From: Dryocosmus kuriphilus | Taxonomy: Eukaryota; Arthropoda; Insecta; Hymenoptera; Cynipidae | Direction of reading: 5' to 3' | NCBI GenBank assembly: GCA_038277395.1 | Contig: CM076196.1 | Coordinates: forward strand, 129,639,410-129,703,409 | Length of the DNA stretch: 64,000 nt | In this document: piece by piece, positions 9,023-21,319 of the stretch | How the letters are laid out: each line of letters begins with the position of its first letter | Numbering within the stretch: position 1 is the first letter of the stretch | Made by a program: the position numbers and the translations under genes | Notes under the pieces: model-generated | Databases searched by the model: none | Told to the model about the DNA's origin: nothing | Seen by the model: the letters and a program-made list of their open reading frames with translations, nothing else

Positions 9023-11024
9023 ATGTACCGCCATAATCTATCACTAATGTTAGTGATTATGTATATCACTCCGACAATCAACACTTCGTCAGGCCCAAGG
9101 TACCAGCATCTCCAGTTCCAGGGCAGTACTGGCATATTTTACGAGAATCAAGGGCCCATGAGGCGAATTATCACCCATTGGAGGATTAACACTTTCTTGC
9201 ATGTCAGCAGATTCCAGGATTCCTTGACAAAGATACGGGACCGATACAAGTCACTATCAATCTATTGCCCACTTAAATTGAAAAGAGACTGCAACCAGAT
9301 CATACGGGACTATAATATGCAGAACAAGCTGGGAGTCGCAGAGTGAATTAGAAGGGACATAGACAGAGAGATCAGCGAACTGGCCTATCACCATAATAAG
9401 AATCGAATCTCGCATTTGCCGAACGGCATGCGAGCACGAAGAACCACCACCCTGCTGGAATTTATAGGAGGAATCGTGGGGCCAGTAGCAGGTTTGTTGA
9501 CCTATGAGGACGGACAAGCCATGGAATCGAAGATTGACGACCTTAATTTCGCTCAAGCGAATTTGTCCCAAATGATCGGTCGACAAACACATGTCATCCG
9601 ATCCCAATTGGAGGACTTGCACCGAATCACCGAAGGACACGAACATCGACAGCAGCAGTTTTAGAACGAGCTCAACCTTCTTCTAACACACGTGAATGGA
9701 ATATTGGCAATAGTTACCAATCTAACCTATTCCTATGCCCTGTCCAAGTTACTACATGCTATAGAAAATGGATTGGACAAGTATGTTCGATCAGATGACC
9801 AGAAAATGGATGTTGTCCAGCAGGCAAGAAAAGGAGAAATGCATTCAGCGCTGCTAACATCCGAACAACTAGAACCAGTATATCGCGACGTCCAAGACCA
9901 CGCACCCAAAGCGGCCTTCCCGATATCGGGACCCCATGTGAGCATTGAGGAATTAGCAAGTCATCGTAGTAAACATTGACTGCAGAAACGGTACACTCTA
10001 CGTTTTATTGGATATCCCACTAATTGATAAAGTCGACTACACCATTTATGAAATGCATCCACTTCCAGTACGACAGTCTGAGCGAACTTACATGCTAATA
10101 ACCCAGCTTGAGCATGCTCTATGTAGAAGGATAAACAGCTACCTTTTATGCTCAGGCATGTTCCCCATTTATGAGACCGCCACTCATAAAACCTGTGAAG
10201 CTCAGCTTTTGCTCAGTCCATCCTTAAAAACCTTCCGATCATGCGACATACAAGTGTCGTTCGAATCTCAGCCTTACTGGAATATCATACCATCTCTAAG
10301 TGGTTGGATATACTCCATACCTAATTCAATACACGCCGAGTTGCATTGCTCTACGGAAGCTGCTCTTCAGTTTAATCTCCAAGGCTTGGGATTAATCCGA
10401 ATTGCACTGGGGTGTAATTTAAAAACAACTGTGGTGACGCTACCAGGATTGGAATCAGTTCATGAACAAATTATAACAATATATGAATCACAGATTCATC
10501 TGGACCTTTCCAAATTATCTTCAAAATTTCAACACGTTCGAAATTTCTCCCTGTTGGCAGGCCTAACCACAACAATTTCGCAGCAGGATGTCAACCTGCC
10601 GTCCTACAAGGAAGGAGATAAAAATTTTGAACAATTGGAACAAGAGCTATATGATTTTAGTTTGCAACAGCAAGAAAAATCCAGCCACACCTCGTTATTA
10701 CGCGGCTCCTATGCTGGTCTGACACTTCTGTCAATACTAATAGTACTCTTCTTCTGTCGAGCCGCTCTTACTAACACGTCATCCCTTCGTCCATGTTGTT
10801 GTGTCCTAAAAACCTCGAAGAGAATGCAATCCTTTCTTGAAACAGTATCTAGTAAATCTCAACTTCAAGGGCAGCCTGGTCAATCATCTTCTCTCTCTCT
10901 GGTTTGGAAGAACTTAAGGTTCATGCCATCATGGAACCATCCCAGGGCTCGTCAGGCAATTTTCACGATGACCTTCCTATCAGTAAAGATAATATCTCTA
11001 AATATCGATCTCACAAGGACATAA
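9023..11024 (+). pseudogene. env: Envelope protein, baculovirus-F-like, of element A
   Basis: Fusion glycoprotein related to the F proteins of insect viruses. The N-terminus after the Met at 9023 is hydrophobic (LSLMLVIMYITPT), fitting a signal peptide. A furin-type site RARR is coded at 9431-9442 and is followed directly by a hydrophobic, Gly-rich fusion-peptide-like stretch (LLEFIGGIVGPVAG). A possible coiled region comes next. A single membrane segment near 10710-10755 (LTLLSILIVLFFC) precedes a cytoplasmic tail ending at 11024. In-frame stops at 9344-9346 (TGA) and 9662-9664 (TAG) and one frameshift near 9970 break it. It follows pol by 75 bases, as expected for an env usually made from spliced RNA. 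Confidence 0.82.
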
Positions 11025-11213
11025 ACGAAACCTCGTTCGACAATTCACCGTCAGCAGCATCAAGGATAAGGATGCCGAAACAGACCTTGCAACCCGCATA
11101 AATAGGTGATTCATTCCCTTACGGCCCTGAATTCTCGTAACTGCCAGTACTGTAGTTAAATGGATTTCAACACCGAATGCTTCCCGTTGCTGCGCCAGTG
11201 TAATGTGGTGATA

Positions 11214-11229
11214 TATAAAAAGGGAATGA
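11214..11229 (+). other. Candidate polypurine tract of element A
   Basis: A purine-rich stretch (AAAAAGGGAATGAAG) lies about 190 bases after the env stop, where the plus-strand primer of a Ty3/Gypsy element is expected. A 3' LTR should begin right after it, but without a 5' copy in the window this cannot be confirmed. Confidence 0.3.
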
Positions 11230-13530
11230 AGTCCCACAAAAAGTGTCTCAAAATAACAGCAGTGGTACGGGATATGATTATATTATCTGAAACATAAACA
11301 ATAAGTTGGTTGTGGCTGAAGAGTGATCTTTAATCTTAACTAGTAATAAGGAATCCTGCTACTAAAACGTGTGCAAGCGAATGCTCTCCTATTAGCGTAT
11401 CTCTCACCATACTTAAGTCAAACCTTATTCCTATCTGAGATGCATGGATATTCCATCAGTGTGTTTGGCGCGGGAGAAGCATCGACGTCGGGTACTGGTA
11501 ACAACCGAGGGCGATTGTTGGAATTCCAGGGCGGGTTTGTTACGTTGGGTCTTGTGAGGATGGCAATTGAAAATTCTTGGCGATTGCTTGACCCCACAAC
11601 CTACACAAGGATAAATGCATGGCCGTGGCCGGCGTGGTTGCGCCTCCCGTGTTAATACACTCACGAACTTAAAATACTACTAGACTATACATCCAGTAAG
11701 ACAGAGTAGGAGAGAAGAGGCAACGGTGTAGTAGAGCATAAGAGACGAGAAGCACGTCGAGTGTGAACCTCCTTCTTAGCATGCTTTACGGATATTCGTG
11801 GTGATCTGCGCGACCACAAAAATTTAAATAACAAATTCAATTGTTATTAAAAACCAAAAAGTCATATAAATAATTTTCTTAGCTTCCCATAAACTATCCA
11901 AATTCCGCATTTCCCAAAAATTACTAAATAAACTGAAAATTATTAATCACTAATAATAAAGGTCTTCAATTTTGAATAAAAGAACAATATCGGTATAGAA
12001 TACTTCGATTAATATGCAGAATGAAAATTTTATCTCTAAGATATGGATAAATCATAACTGAGTTTTTATTGCATTAATCATTCAATTATTACTAATAAGT
12101 AAAAAGATTGATTAATGAGATTATTGAATGCTGTCGATTGGAGAGATCCTAAATTAAATAAACTAAACTAAAACAACAATACTAAATAATAAAAGTAACA
12201 ACAATAATAAATTAATAATAGGAGGTTAATTCTTCCTAACAATTATTATAAATAACATTTGAAAGATAAATATTTAAGTCTAAGAACTTACACTATTTCT
12301 TTGGTATTAGATTTTGATTTAGAAAACTTAACTAAGTACTTTAAGTGAACTGCCTAGCAACAGTGCATGTGTGCTTTCAAAATTTCTTAAGTTGCAATAA
12401 TTTTCAAAACTCAGCAATTAGTGGTCACGCGGACTGCATCCTGCCGGGACAGAGCTCCCACGCTCGAGATGCAAGCTCAGCTGAAAACTCTACCCAAAAT
12501 CATACATACCTTAGACGACGAGGCAACTCAGTGCCTTGTTTCGGCAGCATTAATTACCCAGTTTTAGCCCGTGCTAGAACTTCGCGAATTAGAAGGACTT
12601 CATGGTCCAGGCTCCGTCGTGTTTTTTTGCTCGCGCCTCTTCGAGTGGTGGTTGTTGTACGAAAAGTGCAAAATAAGAGCGCGAAAAGATAGCAATTCCC
12701 CGGGGTTTTTATTACGACGTTAAATTAAGGTAAAAATAAATTCATCTCATTTCTGCCAGTAAGTGTGATTTGAGTTAAAAACGTTAAACGTGATTTTCGG
12801 ACAACGGTCAAAACACGGAGAACGGTGCGGTGTGGAAAAAGTGCAGAACGACCTGGATGTTGAAGAACAAAGAATCATCTCGCTTAGCTTGACAGGGTTA
12901 GATATTGGTATTGATTGGTAAACCATCAAATCGATCATTCTCTGTCTCGCGCTCGTCTCTCCTTCTCTCTCCCTCGTGCCTTCTGCCGTAATAGGCTAAT
13001 CGTCGCAAGGTCTACTTTAATTTTAAACAATGCGAATAACTCTAGTAAATTCTCGCCCGTCAATAATGGACGGTAGTTCTTAACTTTGTTTAAATTGAGA
13101 CTTACAATAAAATTAATTATTTTCTATACCATATTACAAAGTTAGTGAGTGTTTCATTTTCGGCTATCATTTTGATTTTCCTCAGAATGCCTCCTTTTTC
13201 ATAGCAAAAATTAAACAATCAGCAATGCACTTCTCACCAGGAGCGGGTTCAACGGTCCCATACTAAATAAACAATCTGATTCACCAATCAGATTGGTCTG
13301 TTGTTACCTCCGACCTATCAGCATCTGTAGGCCCACACTACCTATCCATCCTACAATCATCCTTTTTATTAAATTGCTGGTACGTGACAGGAACAGATTG
13401 TTCACCGTTAAGGAAGATAGTGAATATACAGGCAATACAGGCAATATAATATTATCATGAAAGTATTATATATATGTACAATATTATTTGGCCCACCTCC
13501 TCCCACAGGTACTCATGACCCGGTACTTCG
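11230..13530. other. No gene seen; may include the 3' LTR of element A
   Basis: No convincing coding region. The first 600 bases could be the 3' LTR of element A, but nothing in the window matches it. An open frame at 11371-11655 is balanced by an equally long one on the other strand and shows no family. From 11820 to 12340 the DNA is very AT-rich; 12400-12700 is more balanced in composition. Confidence 0.4.
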
Positions 13531-13535
13531 CTACT

Positions 13536-14960
13536 AAACACAGTTCGGCGAAAGAGTTCTGTTCCAGGCTAAATGTCTGTAAAATTAGTCAATAGTAATC
13601 GAAAAGCGATGATGGTTCATGATCGTGCTAGTAGAAACGTTTATTCTCGAAGCTTCTAGCAAACAGAATTTGCAACCCAACGCAATACCGATAACAAATA
13701 ACCCAATAACACAGTCGCGAACACGGCAAGTGCTCAATAGATTCGTTGGTGTCAGGTGCCGTTTTAAAAATAATTTTGCTTGCGTATTCTTCAAATAGAT
13801 AAAACAATCCTGCTCTGGACCACGAAGCAACGCAGCTTTTACTCAGGCGTAAAGGGATGCCTGAAGTAAGAGGTGTTATTTTGAATTGAGGAAATTCATA
13901 AATGCCTTAGAAGAGGCTCGAAGAATCACTGCATAAACAGTGACCCCTGTCAGGCAACATTATCAGAAACATAAAGAATCACTGCTTGTTGTTGTTTTTT
14001 TTTTCTATACAAACAGTGACCCCCGTCAGGCAACATTATCACAACATAAATTTGTCGTCAATTCTTATTGGTTAATCAAAAGAAAAAATCAAGCGATGCT
14101 TATCCCAGGCGCCAAGGGGGCAAAAGCGCTCTCAGAGAGAGTCAAAAACTCACCTGCGAATGGAATCCAGAGCCTTCGTCCAGAATTGTGAAACTGGCAT
14201 CTGAAACCAACGATTCTATACATGCAGAAGGCGATTAGCCGCTATTATTGTCAACGCCCAGAAAACTCCGGACGATGCGGCAGATATACAATATACAATA
14301 CTATTATTATTATTATTACTATTCAGTTTAGCTACCTATAGAATTTTCTAGAAACGTGTCGAAATAATGTATTTGTATATATCCTCAACTAATGTAGGTA
14401 ATATCTTTGTTTATTAACACATCTCCCACTTTATTTTAAAGTTATAGAAAGTTCTACATCATAAATACTCCAAGTCGTCACTGAAGTCCATCAACAATGT
14501 TAAGCCCAAGGTCTTACTTAAACATTAAACTTTCCAGAACAAATTTGAAAACCCTCTTATTTTATAATAATAATAATAATATAATTTTCCGGGCCGAGGT
14601 TGATTTTTTCTCGTTTCTCCAAAAAATTATTTGGACCAGTAATCGATAAAAATTTAACATCAAAAACTAATTATTAATTATCCTGGTGGATAAAATAACA
14701 CCAATATTTTAAATAATAGTAATAATAATATTATGATAAGTATTTGTTCAAATTCAAGAATTAAACAATTAAGTTCTAATTTGAGTAAATAGGAAAGTCA
14801 TAAGCCCGTATTACAGCGTTGGGTTGCAAATTCTGTTTTCTAGGAGCTTCGAGAATAAACGTTTCTACTAGCACGATCATGAACCATCATCGCCTTTTGA
14901 TTACTATTGACTAATTTTACAGACATTTAGCCTGGAACAGAACTCTTTCGCCGAACTGTG
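13536..14960. repeat. ~150-bp inverted repeat with 1.1-kb spacer
   Basis: The left arm (about 13536-13690) returns in reverse complement at about 14808-14960, with near identity over words such as GATCGTGCTAGTAGAAACG and TGCAACCCAACGC. The spacer of about 1.1 kb holds AT-rich DNA without genes. The right arm runs straight into a degenerate tandem array whose repeated words (CATTTAGCCTGGAACAGAAC) also occur in the left arm, so the inverted repeat may be one array unit copied in reverse. Confidence 0.8.
13934..14050. repeat. Short direct repeat
   Basis: A word of about 30 bases built on CAGTGACCCCTGTCAGGCAA occurs at about 13938 and again at about 14015, followed in both by AACATTATCA. The two lie about 77 bases apart, separated by a T-rich tract. 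Probably a local duplication. Confidence 0.7.
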
Positions 14961-15930
14961 GTTTAACAAACATTTCGCTTGGAACAGAACCCTGCCTCTG
15001 AAGCCAATATCTCAGCAACCAGCCGTAATTAGTTATTGTCTGAATTTCATCTTAACACGGACACAAACCACTATGGCCTGTCGATTATTGACTAATTTTA
15101 CAAACATTTAGCCTGGAACAGAACCCTCCAGCTCGGCAACCCGCTGTACTTGTGTATTGACCTAATTGTATTTTAGCACGGACAGAAACCATCATCTTTT
15201 GTCGGTAAATGACTGTTTTTACAGACATTTAGCATGGGCGCGAACCACCATCACCTGTCGATTACTGATTCATTTTACAGACATTTAGCCTGGAACAGAA
15301 TCCTTCCGCCGAACTGTGATTTTACAAACATTTAGCTTGAAACAAAACCCTGCTTCTGAAGCCTGTAGCTCGACAAGCTGCCGTACTTGGTGACTGACTG
15401 AATGGCATCTTAGCACGGACGCGAACTATCATCACCTGTTAGTTATGACTGATTTTACAAACATTTAGCCTGGAACAGTACCCTATACTCGAACTGCGGT
15501 TTTACAAACATTTAGCTTGAAACAGAACACTTATAGGCACGCTACTCTCAATCCTGTAGCTCGGCAACCTACCGTACTTGGTTATTATCTGAATTCGGAT
15601 ACAAACCACCATCACCTGTCGGTAAATGACTGTTTTTACGTGTGTCAAATCCCTAAATTACCGACTACCGGTAACTAAATATATCAAATTACTGCCATAC
15701 CGGCTGGTGGTAACTAACTGTCAGATTCCTATAGTTTCGACTGATGGTATCTAACTGCCCCATTTCTAACGGACGGTTACTGACTGTCAGATTCCTACCT
15801 TACTGACTATCGGCAATTAACTAACTGTCGGTAAGTACCTGGTTTTACCTGTATCAGCTACCTTCCGACGGTAACTAACTGGTTTGTTTTCACCTGGAAC
15901 AGAACTCTGCTCCTGGAGCCTGCAGATAGA
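14880..15930. repeat. Degenerate tandem array
   Basis: The words CATTTAGCCTGGAACAGAAC, ACCATCATCACCTGTCG, TAGCTCGGCAACC and TTAGCACGGAC recur many times in roughly the same order over about 1 kb, with units of some 100-200 bases. From 15640 the array dissolves into shorter words built on ACTGTCAGATTCCTA and CTGTCGGTAA. No ORF runs through it. It looks like an old satellite-like expansion next to the inverted repeat. Confidence 0.7.
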
Positions 15931-16002
15931 CAACCCGTCATACTGGGTTCCTATTTTACGGACTAAGGTGCGCCCGAAGCCCCCTAGCTATACTAATTTA
16001 AG

Positions 16003-16500
16003 ATGAAAGGTGAATGTATACCGGCTGGCTATTATTACCAACAACTATGTCATAGGTTCAACGAATGGTCTCTTGAGAATAGGAGGAAAGTTGAAATGGT
16101 TATATTTTTGTTTAAGATTATAAGAGGTTACATTAATAGCCCCTTCCTCCTTTCACAAGTACCATTGGCGGTACCCCAATTCTTTACCAGATCACATGCA
16201 CCATTCTGTACTCATTCAAGTGCGCATATGAGAAATTCACCGATACACGCTATGTGCAAAATATTTAATGATGTATACTCGAACGATAGTTATTCATTGG
16301 ATATTCTCCACAAATCTTTATATTCATTCGTCTCAAAAACTCGCAGTTTTATAGAATTATCATCTAATCGCTTCTAATATTATTAGACCACGACGATGAA
16401 CTCACAACCATCGAAGCATTTTATGCTATTTCTATTAAGATTCAACTATTTGTGTAATCCTGTAATTGGTCCTTGGAATGTTGGATTTATTATTAAATAA
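16003..16500 (+). pseudogene. 3' end of a non-LTR retrotransposon RT (5'-truncated)
   Basis: A 124-codon frame (16003-16377) has the pattern of the last part of insect LINE ORF2: LENRRKVEMVIFLFKIIRG, then INSPFLLSQV, FFTRSHAPF and MRNSPIHAMCKIFND. In such elements this region, after the RT palm, carries R-R-x-x-x-x-x-x-F-L-x-K-I and N-S-P-x-x-R/A-M. The palm and endonuclease are absent, so the copy is 5'-truncated, the usual outcome of target-primed reverse transcription. After the stop comes a short 3' region ending in AT-rich TAAATAAATATC repeats that may be its tail. Its 5' edge abuts the tandem array. Confidence 0.6.
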
Positions 16501-16797
16501 ATATCAAATATAAAATATCAAAATATTAAATTGAAATTAGTTTTTTGTAATAAAATTGTATTAAAAATATTTCTAAAAAAAGTTAAGAGCAGCATGCATA
16601 TCAATTTCAATTATTTGTTAATTCTGAGCTTTATTATTTATCATCTTAGACTTTGCCATATAGCGGCATAAGAAAAGCTTAAAGGTATGTAGTTTTACTT
16701 CGGAGTTTGCCTAAGTGCACCAGGCACTTCGTGATTTTACTAAACAAAGTCGGATTTTATTTTATCGTCGGATTTATTTCGGATTTTGCCTGTCAGC

Positions 16798-16845
16798 GTT
16801 CAGTCAATTCGCAAAATGTCCAGGCCGACTGCGAATTGACTGAAC
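16798..16845. repeat. Perfect 16-bp hairpin
   Basis: GTTCAGTCAATTCGCA at 16798-16813 pairs without mismatch with 16830-16845; the loop is 16 bases. The word TTTGCCTGT occurs just outside both arms as a direct repeat. No element end is recognised nearby. Confidence 0.9.
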
Positions 16846-16849
16846 TTCG

Positions 16850-18520
16850 AGCTTTGCCTGTAGCACATACAATACATATGAATTTTTCATACAATTCCGT
16901 AGAAAGACAGAAAAGTTTTTTTTTTAATTATTTAAAAAACAAGGTTTTAAATATTTTTTGGCGTTTTTTCAAAATACCAATTTTTTTTGTTTCTCTGGAC
17001 TGTTATTTTACTTTCGGACCACAAAGAAGATTTTCCAAAAGGTTTTAGGCGATTTAATTAAAAAGTCGGAAAATTCATCAGAGTAAACAATTAACCAATT
17101 CTGTTATTTTACTAATTTACCTGTTTATATATTTTGAAACTCTTAACATGTATTGATAATCGCTTATTAAGAAATCATTAAAATCAGTGAATAAGTATAT
17201 GCTGCAGTTTACTTTTTATATTAAATTATATAGATGCAGCAGTGTGAAACAGTCGAATATGTATCTTCCGGAAATTACGCAGGAATCTCCGAACGGCTCG
17301 GTCTCTTTCCGAAGTCCGCGATTTTGCTACTTTAGATTGTATAGAGTTTATGAAACCTCCCTTCAGTGGATAGTGCAATACACAATAGCATTATTTGAAA
17401 TTACTAATTTATGTGAAATAATTAATTTAATCTAATTATGTGCTTTTAATTCATGATTGTCCACTTTAGGTTGCATTAGCCACAGTAGGGAAGTCTCCCT
17501 ATACCTACCAGAGTCAGAATTACGTGTTTTTTGTACCTTTATAAGAATCGCAACAAATTATGCATAATTGCAAAAGAAATTTTGGCTTCGAAAGCAAAAT
17601 TGTAATTTGGAATTGCAAAAGAAAAACTAATTTAAAAAGTTTTACAAATGTAGGGAATAATTTCTGATATACTCCTTTAGACCGAGAAATTTTAACGAAC
17701 CAAAAACTAATGTAATCTGAAATTTGTTTCTTTATCTTTTACATTGTTAGTTTAGGTGAATCATCATTTTCAAAAGCGTCTCGTAAAAAAGACATTACAA
17801 AAGATCATGGCTGGTTTACTATTGATTTACGAGCATTTTCAACCATAATTATTTCTTTGCGTTATCGTATAATTTCTGCCATTCCTTTGAAGTTGTCTAC
17901 TTGAATTCTCTTGAGCTCTTGCTGTTACAAGTATTGTCGAAACAACCGTCTCGAACCTAGAAATCTTGAAGGTCCTACTGTAGTGACGATGGAGGGAGCG
18001 GTTTATGGTTTTATAATGCGTAACTGGCCGAGCATTTCCAGCATAGGCGAATCCCATTTACCGGGTGGTCAACCACGGACGTTTTTGACATTTAGCCACT
18101 TTAAATTTCCTACTCAGCCATTCACCAGCACGCAATTTAGAAAATGTCGGTTTATTGTGAAGATTATTAGAAGTCGATAAGAAAGCTTCATTTTCGTTTA
18201 CGATTGACTTGAGCTATTCAGACTTTAGTTGTGCAAATTTTATTTCTTGAGATTTCGTATTTATTTATAGTGTTTTACAGTTAAGACACTTATATTGTGG
18301 GTGTGAAGTCCTTCTATTTCTCAGGATCTCCAGGAAAAAACTAAAAAAGTTACGTCACCTCCTCTGACAAGTGTACTTACAACATCAAATAACAGCGCCC
18401 TCACAAGAAAAAAAGTATTCTTTAAGATTTACTGTGCAACACAGTAAAGCGGCCGTTCATACGCATATTTTTCGTAGAATTCTGTAAATCTTACAAAATA
18501 CTTTTTTCCGTGCTTGGAAA
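16850..18520. other. No gene seen
   Basis: AT-rich DNA. Open frames here are short and show no family pattern. 17880-18180 is somewhat less AT-rich and has overlapping frames on both strands, so none is credible. Confidence 0.5.
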
Positions 18521-18529
18521 AGCCAGGGA

Positions 18530-19220
18530 TGATGGCTGGAAGTAAAGAGGGGGGCATAAGGAAACTAGGGGGCGAGAACAGGTGAGTGGAGACACATAGA
18601 ATGAAAGAGGCGCATTAGGGAAAGAAGGATGGTAGGGAAGAGAGGGTAGGGTTATTAAAATAGAGGGGATAGGCTAAGGTTTAAGGAGAGGGGTGAGAAA
18701 GAGTGAAGTGCAGAAGAGAAGGTGATAGGAGAGGCAATAAGTGGTGGGATTGGTGTAATCCATGAATTATGCCACGTAATTTTTCGATAATTTGAACCCC
18801 CGTATTGTCCTCGTATTTTCTGAGTTTTCTCTTGTTCTTTTTACATTAGTGTCACGTTTTAGTGGACCCATTCTGCCTATCAGTGTGATCTCATTTACAG
18901 ACGATGCAAATAAATAGAGAGGACGATTAAGGGAAGAGAGAATGGTAGGGTAAGAGAGGAGTGTAGAGAGGATAGATATAGATTGTGGAGGGGGAGTAGG
19001 AAAGGAAGAGAAGGAGAAGGTTTTAGACAGAATTAAGGAAGATGGAGGAGGAGCAAAGAGGATGGGGAAAGGGCGGATTGATAAGAGGTGAGGTGAGGAT
19101 GGAAGGGAGGAGAGTATGTTCTAGGATGAAATGAATGACGGGGGTTAACTGGAGAGAATGAGGAGGAGAGAGTGTGTGTGGGTGAGTGAGAGAGGAGGTG
19201 TGCGAGATGGAAATGTGAGA
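18530..19220. repeat. Purine-rich (GA) region
   Basis: Two blocks (about 18530-18760 and 18900-19220) are almost pure G/A on the plus strand with words such as GGGAAGAGAG, separated by ordinary AT-rich DNA. The composition resembles the GA-rich coding strand of the LINE ORF1 at 42.4-43.7 kb, but no protein pattern can be read. Either a decayed LINE fragment or simple-sequence DNA. Confidence 0.6.
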
Positions 19221-19346
19221 TAATAATAATATTAGTTATATTAGATTTCTATGTTGAATACACATAATTATAAAGATTCAAGCCTGATATGCATATGTAG
19301 ATGATATTAATTTATGCTATATCTTTTTTGCAGCACGATATCTGCA

Positions 19347-19348
<2 letters not shown>

Positions 19349-19380
<32 letters not shown>
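19349..19380. repeat. (AT)16 microsatellite
   Basis: Sixteen uninterrupted AT units followed by CTGCTGCTGC. Confidence 0.95.
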
Positions 19381-19382
<2 letters not shown>

Positions 19383-19389
19383 GCTGCTG

Positions 19390-20370
19390 CATGACAATTT
19401 TTTTAAATCCGATCCTAATATTATGAGAGCCTGGTCTTCCATTAATTTTTGTATCTTCATATACCGAAATTAAATCGACCAATACAAGTGAAATGACTCT
19501 GCATGCTCATTCCTAATCTTAACGCACGAACGCTTACAAGGAGGCTCGTTACGCACATGATGATCGGGGATCAGTTCGCGTGAATTTCAATGGATAAAGT
19601 TGTCTGGAGAAGCCGAGACGGGCGTTAAAATAATCGCGGGTAACGACAGAGTGGATTATATCGAAAAGAATGGGAGGGGTAATGCGTGGCTGATTTCGAG
19701 ATGATGATGACAACGAAGAAGAAAGGAGGAAGAGGAGCAAAATGATTGGACGTGAAAGAGGTGAAGAGGGTGGAACCAGAGGAAGAAAAATAAAGAGAAT
19801 CGACCTCGAGCGGATCTTTCAAAGAGGCAATTTCGTAATTATGAAAGGAACGCTCGAGAGGGACCTGCTGACTGGAACGAGATCGTATCGCGTTTTTCTT
19901 CTTTGACTCGTCGCTCGTCAGTAGGTAACCCTTCCTTCATAAAATTCCACCTGAACCGTCTCTTTCTCCTACATTAGCGTTTACGCGCGAAACCACGTAT
20001 CTGCCAGGAATTTCCTGCACATGGCTTGTTGCAATACACTTTTTAAAGCTCTAATTCTCGGGCTTATTTTCCCGGACAGTATTCGGGTCCCAGCCGTGCA
20101 AACTGTCTGGGCCACAGTCAATTTCGTCACGGTGAATTAAGAAGGCCCTGGTCGGGCAAGCATGGCCAATCTCCGAACAGGATTTGGCCGTTACCCAGCC
20201 GAAACCTGGTCAGGCCTCGGGTGGGTCTTGGTATAAGCTTCAGGTCACGCCAAATAAAAAAAATATATAAATAACACATAGAGTTATTTTTTTTTTATTA
20301 TAGGTACTAATAAGGTATCAAAATATTATAAATGTAAGAGTTGACACAGTGTAAATGACTGATGCAAGCA
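19390..20370. other. No gene seen
   Basis: Mixed composition, with a GC-richer part at 20040-20240 that contains many GGCC/CCGG words. No ORF with a family pattern. Confidence 0.5.
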
Positions 20371-20379
20371 CTGGATGGA

Positions 20380-21310
20380 TGCAAATCCAAAGTTTAAATA
20401 TTCTTGATTAAAAGTCATTCTTTCAAAACTTCTTTATCATTATAAAAACTTTATAAATTTTTCTATGTCGCTTCTGAATCTCTAGCATTTGATTTCACAG
20501 AAACACATATTTTTACTTTAAAACACGCGATAAGCGAATATAATATTAAAATAACATTTTTCATGGTTAAAACAAAAACTATGCGCCCTATTAAAAATGG
20601 TCTGAAGCAAATATGTACACCTTTTTGAGATGAATAATTTTTCTTCTTAACATTTTTTTCGTATCTCGCATAGTTTGGTGGAAAATTAAATTTTTGATTT
20701 CTGTTAAAAACATTGTCGACCATTAAGACAAAAAATATGCGTCTCCTTTAAAAATTGTTGTAAGGCAAATTTGTAGATATTTTTGAGATAACCAACTTTA
20801 CTTTTTAACATTTTTTTCTTATCTTGCATGGTTTTACTGAAAAGTGGATTTTTTTATATTTAATAACATTTTGCAAGAATAAATAAAAAAACTATGCGTC
20901 ATATAAAAAAAATGATAAAAAATAAAAATTTGTAGATCTTTTTTAGATAAAAAACATTGCTTCTAAACGTTTTTTTCGTATTTCGCATAGTTTGTCTGGA
21001 AAGTTGAATGTTTCATTTGTTGAAAAGCATTTTCGGTGGATAAAATTAGATCCGTTGGTCAAAAAAAGGCTGGTTAACGAACTTAAACTTTATTTTCAGG
21101 CCTTGAAAAAGTGTGTCAAAACACAATCCAATCCGATTAATCTTTCGAAATTTTCCAATATACAGATGACGACGACGACGACAGACAGAAAAACACCAAC
21201 GTAAAACCTATTTTTTCGGATTCAGAAAGTCTGGAAACGTCGGGATTTGATGAAATCCGCGAAAGTCAGTTTTCACATAAGACTATACCTTCTCTTTGAG
21301 ATGAGAATGC
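20380..21310 (+). repeat. ~155-bp satellite units with GAC-rich end module, copy 1
   Basis: Units of about 156 bases are marked by AACTATGCG at about 20577, 20735 and 20891, each followed by TTTGTAGAT...TTTTTGAGAT and TTTTTTTCGTATCTCGCATAG. They lead into a unique end module (about 21000-21310) with CAATCCAATCCGATTA, a (GAC)n run near 21167, GGGATTTGATGAAATCCGCG and GAGATGAGAATG. The same units and end module occur inverted at 35.6-37.1 kb. Non-coding; probably a non-autonomous mobile repeat family. Confidence 0.8.
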
Positions 21311-21319
21311 AATAAATTA

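Larger units (their letters stand above)
1..11230 (+). mobile_element. Element A: decayed env-bearing Ty3/Gypsy (errantivirus-like) retroelement
   Basis: Gag, aspartic protease, RT, RNase H, integrase and an F-like envelope follow one another on the plus strand in the canonical Ty3/Gypsy order. Every gene is broken by in-frame stops or frameshifts, so this is an old copy. Two things are non-standard: about 2.2 kb of leader with tandem repeats and small ORFs before gag, and an insert of about 2 kb between pol RNase H and integrase. I could not find a matching pair of LTRs; the 5' LTR probably lies before the window starts, so the left boundary is arbitrary. The right boundary is placed at a purine-rich stretch after env and is also uncertain. 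Confidence 0.85.

Noticed and set aside
11371..11655. 94-codon plus-strand frame
   Set aside because: An equally long minus-strand frame overlaps it and neither has a family pattern; may lie in an LTR.
18530..19220. GA-rich blocks as a second LINE ORF1
   Set aside because: No reading gives the coiled-coil or RRM-like pattern seen at 42.4-43.7 kb.
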